A stretch of 64,000 nt of DNA, taken from positions 206,896,243 through 206,960,242 of the forward strand of contig NC_053037.3 of the NCBI RefSeq assembly GCF_002575655.3. The letters run 5' to 3'. The stretch comes from Aegilops tauschii subsp. strangulata. Its lineage: Eukaryota; Streptophyta; Magnoliopsida; Poales; Poaceae. The notes beneath the pieces were generated by a model, which saw only the letters and a list, made by a program, of their open reading frames with translations, was not told where the DNA came from and searched no databases. This document shows, in pieces, positions 42,241 through 53,839 of this stretch. Each line of letters begins with the position of its first letter. The first letter of the stretch is position 1. The position numbers were made by a program, and so were the translations under genes.

Positions 42241-42639
42241 GCACCAGGTAGAAGCAATGGGGAGAGGAAGCAAAGGGGGCGAAACGGCTGAAAGGCAATG
42301 CAATCTACGGGGAGGCGGAGGGAGCCAGCCGAGGATCAGGGTGAATCTTTTAGTTTTCACCATGGGAAAACACCAGTCAACGACTTTTCACATCAGCGAG
42401 CAGTGGGTTTTACAGGAGGAGTCATCGTGACTAATTGGTGCCACGCCTGCTCCAGTCAATAAAAAAATGAAAATCATGCTGCGCCTGCCGCACCCAAACA
42501 CCAGAGCAATGCCGCGGTGGATATTTAAATTTACCTTCCGGCAAGGAGATAAAAAAGGGGTGAAAAAACAAATGTGGTGGCGGCCTAGCTAATCAGTCGC
42601 ACTAGCCCAACTAGCTAGCCACCGTGCTTCACTGATGTA

Positions 42640-42760
42640 CTCGGCGGGAAAGGTGGTCTTTCATGATTTGACTACTCATTTACTTGCTTCGGCGCTATGA
42701 CCGAGGTGGACCCAGAAAACACGCGGTAGGGCATCCCACATCTCGGAAAGGAAGAATATA
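42640..42760. repeat. Repeated 5'-flank block, copy 3 (diverged)
   Basis: GGAAAGGTGGTCTTTCATGATTTGACTACTCATTTACTTGCTTCGGCGCTATGACCG-type order matches the blocks at 36885 and 40675 at lower identity, again upstream of a minus-strand gene remnant. Confidence 0.5.
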
Positions 42761-43486
42761 TGCGTGCACCACCCGTGAGGACCCCGAAACAATGCGGTAG
42801 GGTGTGCCACGTCTCGGCACGGAGGAAAAATGTGCGTGTAAAAATATACTGTATCAGACGTAGTACCTATGGTTCGACCTCGGGACCCAGCCAGTCGGTG
42901 GGATACACACCACTAGCCACACAGCTTCATCATGCTAACGTGGCACGGAGGATAGGTGTGGTTAGCTCCGTCACGACCAGCCATAATGTCTCTTGTTCTA
43001 GGTGATTCTTCTATTTTCCAAGCTTTTTTAGTTATAATAACACCACGACAAGCTAGCTCCGCTCTTCGTGTGTTCCCATGCGTCTAAAGGAGAGGAGAGA
43101 GAGATCGCAGACCCGGGACCCACCAGTAAGTGAGTCAACGGTCATGCACGTGTTGACGAGCCACTCCCTCTACTCTACTCAACGTGATACTGTATAAAAT
43201 CAAGTTATGGGACAAAGCCAACAACCGTTGTTGTTTCAGGCTATCGACTTACGCTTTGTAGTCCAGGTTGCCAGTTCAAATCTCATCTTTTAGATTTTTA
43301 GTTTTAGGTTCAAATTTGATCAATGACAAGTGGGACCCCCGTGTGTTGTTTCGATATTACAGTGTAGGATGGTTTTTTTGAACAAACACTTTGCGCGGTT
43401 AGACAAGTAACGGCACGAGTTACACGTATTTTGCATGTTTACGAACAAAAATGACAGCGGCATAGAATATCACATCCACCCCGTAG
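42761..43486. other. Intergenic sequence; no gene supported
   Basis: CACGTCTCGGCACGGAGG-type words repeat at 42720-42840, followed by spacer. It ends at CGTAG, the target duplication of the large LTR element. Confidence 0.4.
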
Positions 43487-44605
43487 TGTCAGGGGAAATC
43501 GACACGTATGGAATTACTGGGATCCCTTCTACGGTTCGTGGGCGCGGGGTTGTGCAAAGAGCGGGTCTGACAGGAAGCACACGGATCGTTCACCCAGGTT
43601 CGGGCCGCGGAGATGCGTAATACCCTAGTCCTGCTTTGGTGGATGTATTTGAGTGTTCTTGTGTTCTTGAGCTAGCTACGGGGTGTAACTTGCCCAAAAG
43701 ATCTTAATCCTCCTCCTGGACGCCAGAGTGGCACACAGGAGGTGGAAAGGTGTATAGTGGACGAGTCTATCATCTAGCACCGTCGGACAAACGCATTTAA
43801 TGTGCTGCCGACGTGCCCCTCTCGCTTTATCGGGGACAGCAAGGAAGCACGTCCCAGCTGTCGCCGCCTCGCCTGGCTTCGACACGCGTCCGAGCTAACG
43901 AGGCGTCGTGGCGCCACGTTGGCTGGCTGCTGGGCTGGCGTGCTGGCGGAGCCTTCACGAAGATTTGCATGCCACCACGCAGGTGCTTGCTGGGTCGGTG
44001 TAGAGGTCGCTCGTCGCCACGCAGGTGCCTGCCCAGTTGGTTGAGCTAGCAGCTGCACGGGGAAGGCGGTGGAGTCTTGGCAAGCACGGGCCTGGCTGTG
44101 GCCCTGCTGTTGTCCGCGGCAAGGATCTTGCCGGGGCCCCGGCAAGGGTCTTGCCGTGGCGTCGTGGTCGTCCCCGGCAAGGATCTCGCCGGGGGTCTTG
44201 TGGATTTCCTTGTCTAGGATCCCGCCGAGGGTCGTTGTCTTCTGGTCCTGATCTGATCTCGTGTGTTTATGACCTTGAGAAAGATCTGCATGCCACCACG
44301 GAGGTGCCTCCCGAGCCTTGGTTCCAATGTACTTGCTGGCGGCGTTTGGAACCCTTGGGCTCAAGGGTGGCTCGCTCTGCTGGTGTTGGGCAAGCTACCC
44401 CGGCAAGGGTCTTGCCAGGGGAGTCCACCTCGCCCCTTTGCTCTTTAGTGTTTCTGGTCTTGGCGTTGCCTTGGTTTGACTTATGCTTCGGTTTCCCTCC
44501 GGCTTCCATCCTCTGCAATGTTAAGTGTGGCCGCAGGCGCGGCTCTGACTGCCCGTGCACAAGTAAAGGGGTCAAAAGGAGGGCCCCTACTTTTGTACAC
44601 CGACG
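43487..44605 (-). repeat. 3' LTR of the Tat-like element
   Basis: About 1119 bp, beginning (plus strand) TGTCAGGGGAAATCGACAC. It matches 62355-63535 with substitutions and indels, including repeated GGCAAGG(A/G)TCTTGCCGGGG words. Its outer end is mutated (ACACCGACG instead of ACACCAACA). Confidence 0.8.
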
Positions 44606-45005
44606 GGAGCCCCCGGGCCTGGTCCACACATAAGCGCGACGCGTTGTTGGGCTAGGCCCGGAACGGTGCGCGGGCAGGTGGGGCAGATTTCTACCACAGT
44701 AACTTTTTCGTCTGCTGCGCTTCCCCACGACCCGCGTTGAACGCGCGATGTGGAGGGTCATGCGTGACGTGGGGGTCAAGCGTGGGGCGGTCTCCACACT
44801 CATGCGTCACATCGCAGTTAATGGGAGAAGAGGCGGCCCGCGCCTTCCCCGTAAAAAGGACTAACCGCGGGCACGCTGCTCATTTACCCCTGCATCTTCT
44901 TCAATCTCGGAACCGTCGTCCCCTTCTTCCTCCCTCTCAAGTTCTTGCCCTTGCTCGCCGCCGCCGCACTTTGCCGTCCTCCATCCTTTGCCTCTCGCAG
45001 CCACC

Positions 45006-48000
45006 ATGGCCCCCAAAATCAACAAAGGCAAGGGGGTGGCCAAGGACGCCGGGACGAAGGAGCCGGCAGAGAGCAAGTTGGCGGTGCGGCGGACACAACT
45101 CGCCTACTTCCCCTCGACGGTCGACGCGGTCCACCTCCGGGACTACTTCAAGCCTTTGTGGGGGGTGAAGATGGGGGCGAGACGACGGGGCACCCGGCCA
45201 CGCGTATCATCCCCGCCGATTTCGCCGAGCCCGGCCCGAATCGGTGCCCATTTTTCATCGATTACTTTTCTTGCGGGCTCTGCCCCCTTTCTCTAATTTC
45301 TTCAATGATGTCATGCACACATTTGGCTTCCACCTTCTGGATTTCACTCCCAATGCCGTGGCGTGTATGGCTCTTTTCGCCCATCTCTATGAGGGCTTCA
45401 CCGGAGTGCTCCCCAACACGGCGCTTTTCCGCCACTATTTTTATCCTCGAATCCTAAAGGGAGGCACCATCTCCGGTTGTGTCGCCTGGATCCCAAGGTC
45501 CAAAGGGACATACCCAGAGGGAGCTCAGAAGGAGAGGTGGGAAGAGTGGCGGAGCCGGTGGTGCTCAATTGAGGAGGATGACCCACAGGAATTCTGCTGG
45601 GTCCGCCATGCGCTACCGGTTCACAGGAACGACTAGGGCGATGTCGACGCCCAGGATGACAAGCTCAAGGTCGCCACCACTTGGATTCACCACCTCACCG
45701 TTGCCGGGCTCACCCTGGAGATGATTGGGGCGGACTTCATCCACCGCCGAATCGCTCCTCTGCACAGCAAGGAGAGGCCGGCCTGGCTCTTCAGGAATGC
45801 AGCTGACATCATGAGGCTTCGTCCCGGCCTGAATCACAACTTCACTGTGATGAGGCACGCCCACTTTTGCCAGCGGCTCTTCTAGCTCGACATGAACCAT
45901 GACGACAAGGTTGAAAGGTCCAGCAAGGCTGCGAAGGCTGGCAAGGTCGCCAAGGAGCCCTTGTTTGGGTTGCTGGTGGGGGTGGTCCCGCTGAGCAACA
46001 ACTCGCGCCAGACCGACATCATCGCCATGATGCCAGACTGCAATGCGCACGGTCCCGTCCAAAATTGGGCTGAGCCGCCGGCGGATCAGGTGCAGGAGTT
46101 CTTTGATACTTTGGCAGAGAAGTATGTCCGTGTCGAGCCGCTGCTCATCTAGGACACCACCCAAGCAGAGCTGGACTACATCACCGCCAGGGCGGCGGAG
46201 GCGGAGCTCGCCAGGGAGGCCGGCTGCGCTGGCGGCAGGCATGTGCAACCGCAGCACACCCAGGAGGGGTCCGTGCGCCAGACAAGGGCCACGGCGGCGA
46301 GGAAGTTGGTGAAGGCCGCGGTGGCGAAGAAGAAAGCAACTGCCTCTTCTTCGTCCAAGCGTGGCTGGACTCTACCTTCTTCCCCTCCTCCGGCAGACAT
46401 CAACGCGGAGGTCGTCTTCGACTTTGGGTCCCTCAGCCCAAGGAGGAAGAGGAAGGCAGTAGAAGAGGAGCTGGAGGATGAGTAAGTATCTTGTTCCTTT
46501 TTGTCATCTCCGTCTCCTCAGACTGTGCCGCTTATCTTGATCTATTCTCATCTTTCCAGGGAAGAAGAAAGCAACTGCCTCTTCTTCGTCCAAGCGTGGC
46601 CGGACTCTACCTTCTTCCCCTCCTCCGGCAGACGTCAACGCAGAGGTCGTCTTCGACTTTGGGTCCCTCAGCCCAAGGAGGAAGACGAAGGCAGTAGAAG
46701 AGGAGCTGGAGGATGAGTAAGTATCTTGTTCCTTTTTGTCATCTCCATCTCCTCAGACTGTGCCGCTTATCTTGATTTGTTCTCATATTTGCAGGGATGC
46801 GGAGACGCTGGCTCAGAGGGTGAAGAGGGCCAGGTCCTCGGCGGGCGGTCAGCCCCAGGCGGGCACTTCGAGGATGCCGCTGGTGGTAAGCAGCCCGAAC
46901 AGCAGCCCCCGGCGCAGCCCCCAGCGTAAGTTCACCACTTTCCCCTCCTCAACATGTGTCGGGGGACGACCCTTTGGTGCTGACCTCGCCGGGGTTGCAG
47001 GAGGAGGACAGCGGCAGGAGGAGCCACTGAGGGCTACCCCTAACACGCCACCCCCGTCAACTACGCCGCCCCGACGGGCGTCCCCGACAAGGGCGCCGAG
47101 CGTTGAGCCCATGCGCACGGAGGAGGAGGCGAACCCGGGTGCTGGTGGATCTATCCTGGCGTCAGATGTTGGCGGGGAAGGGGCTACTTCATCCCATCCT
47201 GGCACGAGTAAGTCACTCGCCTCCCGTCCCTGTTTTTTTTCTTTTTGAATCTTGGTCTTGGCTTCGCCTCATCCCCTCCTCGATATCCAGATCCTCCTTT
47301 GGCGGACCGGGAGGACATAGACAGCGTCATCGATGACGTCACCAAGAACGCCGCGGCGGAGGCCGAGAAAATCGCCGCTGAGGAGGCCACCGAGGGTGCT
47401 GCTGAGGACATCGCCAAGGGGTCTGCCGGGGAGCCTGGCAAGGCCGCTGCCGAGGAGGCCGGCAAGGGGCCAGCCGGGGAGCCTGGCAAGGCCACTGCCG
47501 AGGAGGAGGTGGTTGACGACCAACCTTCCTCTGGCTCCGGCAGGTATCTGAAGGTGAGCGACGACCTGTTCGTACACCTCCCAGGCACGGCAAGCACCAG
47601 GGCGCCCATCGAGGGTGAGGTGTTCGATGAGGAGGTGCTTGCCGCCACCGGGCTTGAAGTTGTTGACGAGCCAAGCGCCGACAGCGGCGGATCCCAGGAA
47701 GAGCGACTCCTCCAGGCCATGGGCGCCAGCTTTCGGAAGCTCCAGGCTCTCCACCGCGCCTGCTTGGACAAGGCCAAGTCCAGGATGGCAGCGGTGGACA
47801 AGGCGGAGGCAGACCTCGAGGGGCACGTCACCGAGACGCAGGCTTGGTTCCGCCAGGCCTGCGAGGAGCTGAAGACCGCCCAGGACGAGCTGGCCAAGCG
47901 CAAGGTGGAGCTCGTCATGAAGCAGGCCGACATCAAGAAGGCCCAGGAGACTGCGAAGAACCAGGCCACCAAGGACGAGGCCGCTCGGTCTCAGCACCAG

Positions 48001-48858
48001 GCCACGCTGAACTCCCAGGAGGAAGACCTTGCCGCTCGCATGGAGAAGCTTGCTACGACACTCCGCGGCAAGGACGAGGAGGTCGAGAAGCTTGTCCTGC
48101 AGCGGACCCAGGAGCTGGACCAGAAGCACGAGGACGCACTCAATGCCCAGGCTCAGGTCCACGCCGGCAGGGTGAAGGAGCTGGAGGTGGAGCGGGATGA
48201 GCTAAAGAGGCAGGCCTTGGAGCTGACGGGGGAGAGGGACGCGGCCAACGGCGCCTTGGCCGATGGGCAGGCCCCAGTCCTCAGCAAGGCCGGGTTACTC
48301 TCCATGGCCAATGAGTCCATCATGGACCTGAAGCTGAAGCTAGAGGGCCTTGAGGAGACGCTCTCGGAGGCCAAGGCCCGGGAAGGGACCCTGGCCAAGG
48401 ATCTGGAGGCCGAGAAGGAGCTGCGGAAGAACGAAGCCGCCAACCACAAGGATTTTGTGGAGGGCGAGAACCGCACGATCAACCGCCTCGAAGACGTCGC
48501 CAGTAGGATCACCATGCAACTGGCTACCATGGGGATGCCAAATGTGAGGGACACACCGGAGCGCAATGTGAGTCCCAACGCCAAGCTGACCCTATTCTTC
48601 GAGGGTGTCCTTGGAGCCCTAGAGCATCTTCGCTCCAGCAGGGCGGCCTCTCTGGCCGATGAGGCCCGGAAGCTTTGTCGGGGTGCCATGACCAAGGTCC
48701 TCACCAAGGTGGCGCACTGGAACCCCAACCTCGACTTTGACACTGCGCTGGAGAGCTTGCCGGAGGATGCGGACCTTGCAACGCTCGAGCAGCATATCAA
48801 GCCCATCATCAGTCGTATTGACGGAATCCAGAGGGTGGAGGGCCTGCGCCAGGACTAG
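45006..48858 (+). pseudogene. Antisense 'putative gypsy type transposon' (Transposase_28-like) gene of the LTR element
   Basis: ATG 45006 (GCCACCATGGCC) opens MAPKINKGKGVAKDAG. The N-terminal domain is broken by shifts near 45165 and 45290 (an extra CT in TCTCT) and stops after HRND, CQRLF and EPLLI, but reads through as ETTGHPATRIIPADFAEPGP, FGFHLLDFTPNAVACMALFA and SGCVAWIPRSKG, the pattern of Pfam's 'putative gypsy type transposon' domain. After Ser/Lys-rich exons with clean GTAAGT/CAG junctions comes an intact last exon (47291-48858): GEPGKAAAEEAGKGPAGEPG repeats, a long coiled coil (about 47700-48470) and a conserved tail (LFFEGVLGALEHLRSS). It lies between the interior and the 3' LTR, antisense to the element. 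Such extra ORFs are known in Tat-lineage elements; their role is unclear. Confidence 0.7.
46326..46795 (+). repeat. 235 bp tandem duplication of an exon end plus its intron
   Basis: 46326-46560 and 46561-46795 are nearly identical, each with AAGAAAGCAACTGCCTCTTC, a GAGTAAGTATC donor and a CAGG acceptor. The duplication creates a 157-nt exon (46560-46716). Confidence 0.85.
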
Positions 48859-49109
48859 GAACCCCGTTTCTCATTGTCGCTGCAGGTTCACGACCAAGAC
48901 AATTTCCATCTTTAGTTAGAACCGCGGCAACAACTGATGTAATATAACTCTGCAGTTCTTTTAGAAACGATGCATGTTACTTCCCTGTTTGATCTCCCTT
49001 TGTATGCCCATCATACATTAATCGGGTAGTCTTGCCGGCGCGTAAACCCAGGCCATGGCGCCTTGAGGACGGATCGCCAATGGCCTGCCGGGTGTGCTTG
49101 CTGCCAGGC
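48859..49109. other. 3' flank of the antisense gene
   Basis: Interior of the Tat-like element up to the CAGGC duplication; no further gene. Confidence 0.5.
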
Positions 49110-52100
49110 TGTGGGGACCCCGACTCATAAGTCGTGATCACCGAATGCACGTGTACAGTGATCCCAGAGATCAATGCTCACTGAACACACAGAAGCTGAA
49201 TAACAAGAGTCTTACATCCATACATACCATATTACACAAGTAGGACCATTATGGTCAAGTCTTGAATATAACTTCGCAGCGGAAATCTTCATCGATAACT
49301 TGGACCCATGCCATCTGCCTTAACCCTACAGGCATTCTGACTGGGAAGCGTCCTAGCTCGCATGTTCGTCACGAAGTATTCTTCATCAAATCCTGTTCTT
49401 TCATGCCTGGCCAATAAAATAACCAGTGGCAAGCCAATGAGTACTTTGAATGTACTCGCAAGCAACCCAAGGGTGATAACAGAATAATTATGCAAGGCAC
49501 TACTGCTAAATTGGCATTTTTGCGGAAAGCTAGTTTTTCTCATGCAAGTATGATCAACATTTATCAAGGATATGAATGCGTCTGCAACAAGTATCAGGAG
49601 GTTACAGACATCGACATCGAGAGAGAGTTGTGAACAACTCATGCTCAAGCTCATCGTGACTTCCTCACGAATCACGTCAACAGATTTACCAAACCGTGTT
49701 GTTTTCCAGAAACATATGGACGTAGTCTAAGCAGCACCACCCAACTGTCCTTGACCGTGGACACGGCTATTCGAATAGTTTTACATTCTGCAGAGGCTGC
49801 ACACTTTACCCACAAGATCCGGGGAACTTCTGTGTCATCCACGACCCGCGGTACCTCAAGTACCCGGGGTAAGCACCCGATCACTCTCTTTCCCTGGACG
49901 ACACTAACATAGAGTCCACTTGATTGGTAGTAACCCCCGTGCCCAACATTTCACATCTTAAAATTGTGGAGCCTCGCTCCCATATTCATCACATACCACA
50001 AGCACGGGGTACCAACGGTGTGTCCGGTGCCCTGTGTAGACAGTCATGGCCGCCCTACCTGGCACGACCCCGTCCCGAGAGAGAGCACCAACTCTCCCCC
50101 GTCACTAGTAATGCGGGCTCCAAGCTAGTATCGGCCTAGGTAATCAATAATGCCCTTTCCCATATAAGGGTAGAGTGGTTGCGCATGTAAGGTTGGGACA
50201 GTCGACAAATCTTAAATCTAATCCGTCTCTGTAAACAACACTTTTATCAAGCCTTGGTACACTACTTCTCCACCAAGTAGTGACCTAGTTCATCATCATC
50301 TCCCAGGGGCATCAGTGGCACCCACTGGGCTGTTTGCAAGTATGTCAAACCACACTTGTTTCTTTCCATGCATAACCCTGACCCACTTGCGTAGCATCTA
50401 ATTTAGCATCCTATCTACTCCCACCGGCATAACCCTCATAAGGAGGTAGGGTCATGCACAATGCAAGTATCAACGAGGAAGTAACGGAGGCAACCCATCA
50501 AGGTGGTTACCACCTCATCATGATTCCGTTGCAACAACAATATGGTGCTATATGACATGCATAAAAAGGGTTTCATAGACATGGTCAAAGGGCTGCTTGC
50601 CTGTTTTAACAAAGTCTTCGAGGTCTTCAAATATCTCTGGTCCAACTCCGAGCATTTCGTCTACTTCGTCAACTATCGTCGAAAGCAACCACAATAAGCA
50701 ACACAACAAGGCAGAAAATAAAAGTGCTCTAAAAATATTAATTTGACTTTTCTAGGACATCTCTGGTTATATGAAAATTTATCCAGAGTGGTTTCATTGG
50801 AATTGGGTTAGCGGATATTTCTAAACATTTTGATACGATGGAATCAAGGCGTTTACGGATTTGCAAGAAGTGTACAGAAACATATTTTTGAAAAATGAGC
50901 AAAGGCACCCATTTCACAAAACATGATTTTAGAAGCATCTAGGAGTTGGTTTCACTGGATTTGGAGTTCAAATGATTTTTCCTATGAATTTGCAAATTTG
51001 ACAAGTATGAAGAAATGGCTCATTATTTTGTGTGGTACAGAAAGTATTAATAAAAAATGTTCATAAACTAAGTTATGAACTTAGAAGCATCTAGGAATTT
51101 GAATCATGGCATTTGGATCAACTTTGAGCTCTCTATGATTTTCTAAAGTTCATCATAGAAATGGAAAATGGGGTTTTGATAAATATGTGTGAAGATAAAG
51201 TTCCTGGAAAAATGTGAAAGTTGCACCATGACATAGATCATGAGTTTATGAGCTACTAGAAATTTGAATCATCAAATTTGGAGTTAGTTTGCATATTTGG
51301 GAGATTTTACAAGTTTTACAGAAAAGAAAAAGGAGAAGGGCTCTGTGCCTGCTGGGCCAGAACAGCCGCAGCGCAGCAGGCCCAGCCAGAGAGGCGGCCC
51401 AGCGCACTGGTGCACGCGCGCGCACCAGGTTTAAACCTGACGGGCAGGGCCCAGGCATCATCGCGAGAGAGAGGGGCGATGGAGAGGAGAGGCTGACAGG
51501 CGGGGCCCGCCTGTCATCCCTAACCCCGCGAAAGAGGGTCGGTGAGCTCACCGGTGTCGATGCAGGGCACGGCGAGGTCGGGTGAGGGAACGGTTGGATT
51601 CAGCTTCGAGTCGCCGTTCAGGTGGAGGTGGTTGCGGTCGCCGGGGTGGCCTGGTTCGCCGGCGACGAGGTCACGTGGCGGAGGAGCTTCGGGCGTCGAC
51701 GGGTCCGGCCGTTTGCGGCTGCAAAAGAAGCGGGGAAGAAAGGGGAAATGGTCAGGGATGCTCGGGGGTTCCAGATCGTGAGAGAACGGGGGCGGAGGAG
51801 GCCTGTACCGCGCGAACGCCGAAGAGCCGAGGTGGCGGAGCTCGAGCTCGGTCTCAAGCTCAAGCGGCTCTGGAGACAAATGGGTGGTGCGGGAGGAGGA
51901 TTAGGAGTGTGGGGGAGCGACAGGGAGTGAGAGAGAGGCTCGGGGTCGCCTTATATAGGCTGGCCGAGGTCCACCGTAGGTGCGGCCTACGGGTGCCCGC
52001 GGGATCGGCTCGGGTGGCCGTTAGAGAGGGAATGGAGGGCTCGGGGGTGTTCGTGGGAGTGGTCTAGGGTGCCAGGGAGAGAGAGGAGGAGCGAGACATG

Positions 52101-53839
52101 CTGCGGGTGGAGCCACAAGCTCACACGCGCATTGGCGTGCTCGGGCGGCTTTGGGCACGCACAGCATGGGCAGGACAGAGAGGGGAAGGAGGGGGCCAGC
52201 GCGGTGGCGTGTTGTGGACGTCGAGGCACCTCGACTAGCGCAAGGGGGAGGCTCGAGGCGGTCGGGGACGCGGCGTCAACGGTCGGGAGCATGCTGACGT
52301 GCTCCAGAGCGCGTCTTTGGCCGGCATGGCATGCCTTTTTGCGGAATGGGCGCGGCCACTTGTGTCTGGAAGCTGCAGGGGGTATGGGCAAAAGCTGAGG
52401 AGAGCCTTGGATGCTCTGGAATGCCAAGGAGGGAGAGAGAGGCTGAGAGAGAGGGAGAATGCTGCTGCCCAGAGAAGAAAATGGGGTTCTAATCCCCTTA
52501 ATCATGGCTCCTCGGGCAGGGAAACATGCAGGAGGTAGAGGAGGAGCAGGTGAGGCCGTGGGAAGAAGTTCAGCTCATGGAGATTAGTGGAAATGGCCAA
52601 AACATGCATTTTAAGTTTCTGCCAAAAGGTGTTTGATGTAGGTTTGGGCAAGCAAATGGACATCCCTTGTCATGAGGCCTGACAGGGTCAAATGGCCTTA
52701 GAAAATAAGAGGTTCCACCAAGATTGAGTTCATTTGGGCAAAGTTGCCAATGCAACTTTTGTAAACCCTAGAAATCAGCAGAAATGGACTTTCCAAGATT
52801 TATTCATGCAAATCTATTCTCCTTGATGCACCACTTAGTGTAGTGTCATCATTTGAGGTTCTGAACATGTCCACAAAAGGTGAGATCAAAAGGAGAAAGT
52901 TGCCAATGTAAAGTTGTTCAAACTTGGTTCTGGACAGGAAGGGTTTTGGGGCACTTTGATCAAGTTAACTTGTTCTCCAACTTGTGCCACTTGGTATAGA
53001 TGCATTATTACACCATTTGAGCATGTGCACCAAGTTTGAGAGCATTTGGACATGTTTGACAGTGCAAAGTTGTTCAAACTTGAAAAAGGACAAAAGTGGT
53101 TTTGAGAGGGTTTCATGGGGTTATACAGTTCTCCATGACATGAGACTTCGCAAGATCATCAAACATGTCATATGTGACATGCTAGAATTTTCTTGGAATT
53201 TTATGAAAATATTTCCTGTAAAAATATTTCAAATCCTTGGAATGGGCAGAAATGGTTTTGGGAGGTTTGTCCAATATTTTGAACATGACCATGTGCTGAA
53301 ACTCTTATATATGGAAAATATATGTCCACTGAGTTCTCCTAATTTTTATCAAATATTTTTGAAGCTTTAAAATAATTTTAACCTATTAAAGACCATTTCT
53401 GGACTTAAGGAAAAGCCTTTAAATAAAATAGGAAAATAACTGTTAAAATAATATTTTTGTGGTTTGTGGGTGTCCTATATCTAATAGGATTCAAATATAT
53501 TTTTGGAAAGATTTTTACTGCCCTTAATTAAGTACTTGCAGTGCAAATCTCAATTCAAGGGTTTTTGGAAACTAATTTTTGAAAATACTATTTGGCCAAA
53601 TTATTTTTGTAAGAAAATATTTTTATGTCCTATACACATGGCATGATCACTGGGAAAGGTTTTTGGATCAAGGAGAAGGAGTATAAGAGTTGGAGAATTT
53701 ATTTGATTTTTAGAGCACTTGCAAACAACACATAAAAATCAAACCAAGCAAATTCCAAAGCACTCAAAAGTTTTTGCCAAACCACATTTTATCATGTTTA
53801 TTAGATTAAGTGTTGTGGCATGAAAATCAGGGTGTGACA
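49110..53839 (-). repeat. 3' LTR of the LARD-like element
   Basis: 4730 bp. A GC-rich segment (51340-52560) opens several frames up to ~170 codons on both strands. The same segment in the other LTR carries the same frames with substitutions in all codon positions, so they are not treated as genes. Confidence 0.9.
51950..51959 (-). promoter_or_regulatory. TATA box in the LARD-like 3' LTR
   Basis: GCCTATATAA on the minus strand just upstream of the GC-rich segment in LTR orientation. The partner lies at 60059-60068 in the other LTR. Confidence 0.5.

Noticed and set aside
47184..48162. Minus-strand frames of 262 and 297 codons
   Set aside because: Shadows of the GC-rich coiled-coil exon on the plus strand.
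51246..52538. Gene-like frames in the GC-rich part of the LARD-like LTR (and again at 59354-60696)
   Set aside because: Present in both LTRs with substitutions at all codon positions and without domains; treated as LTR sequence.
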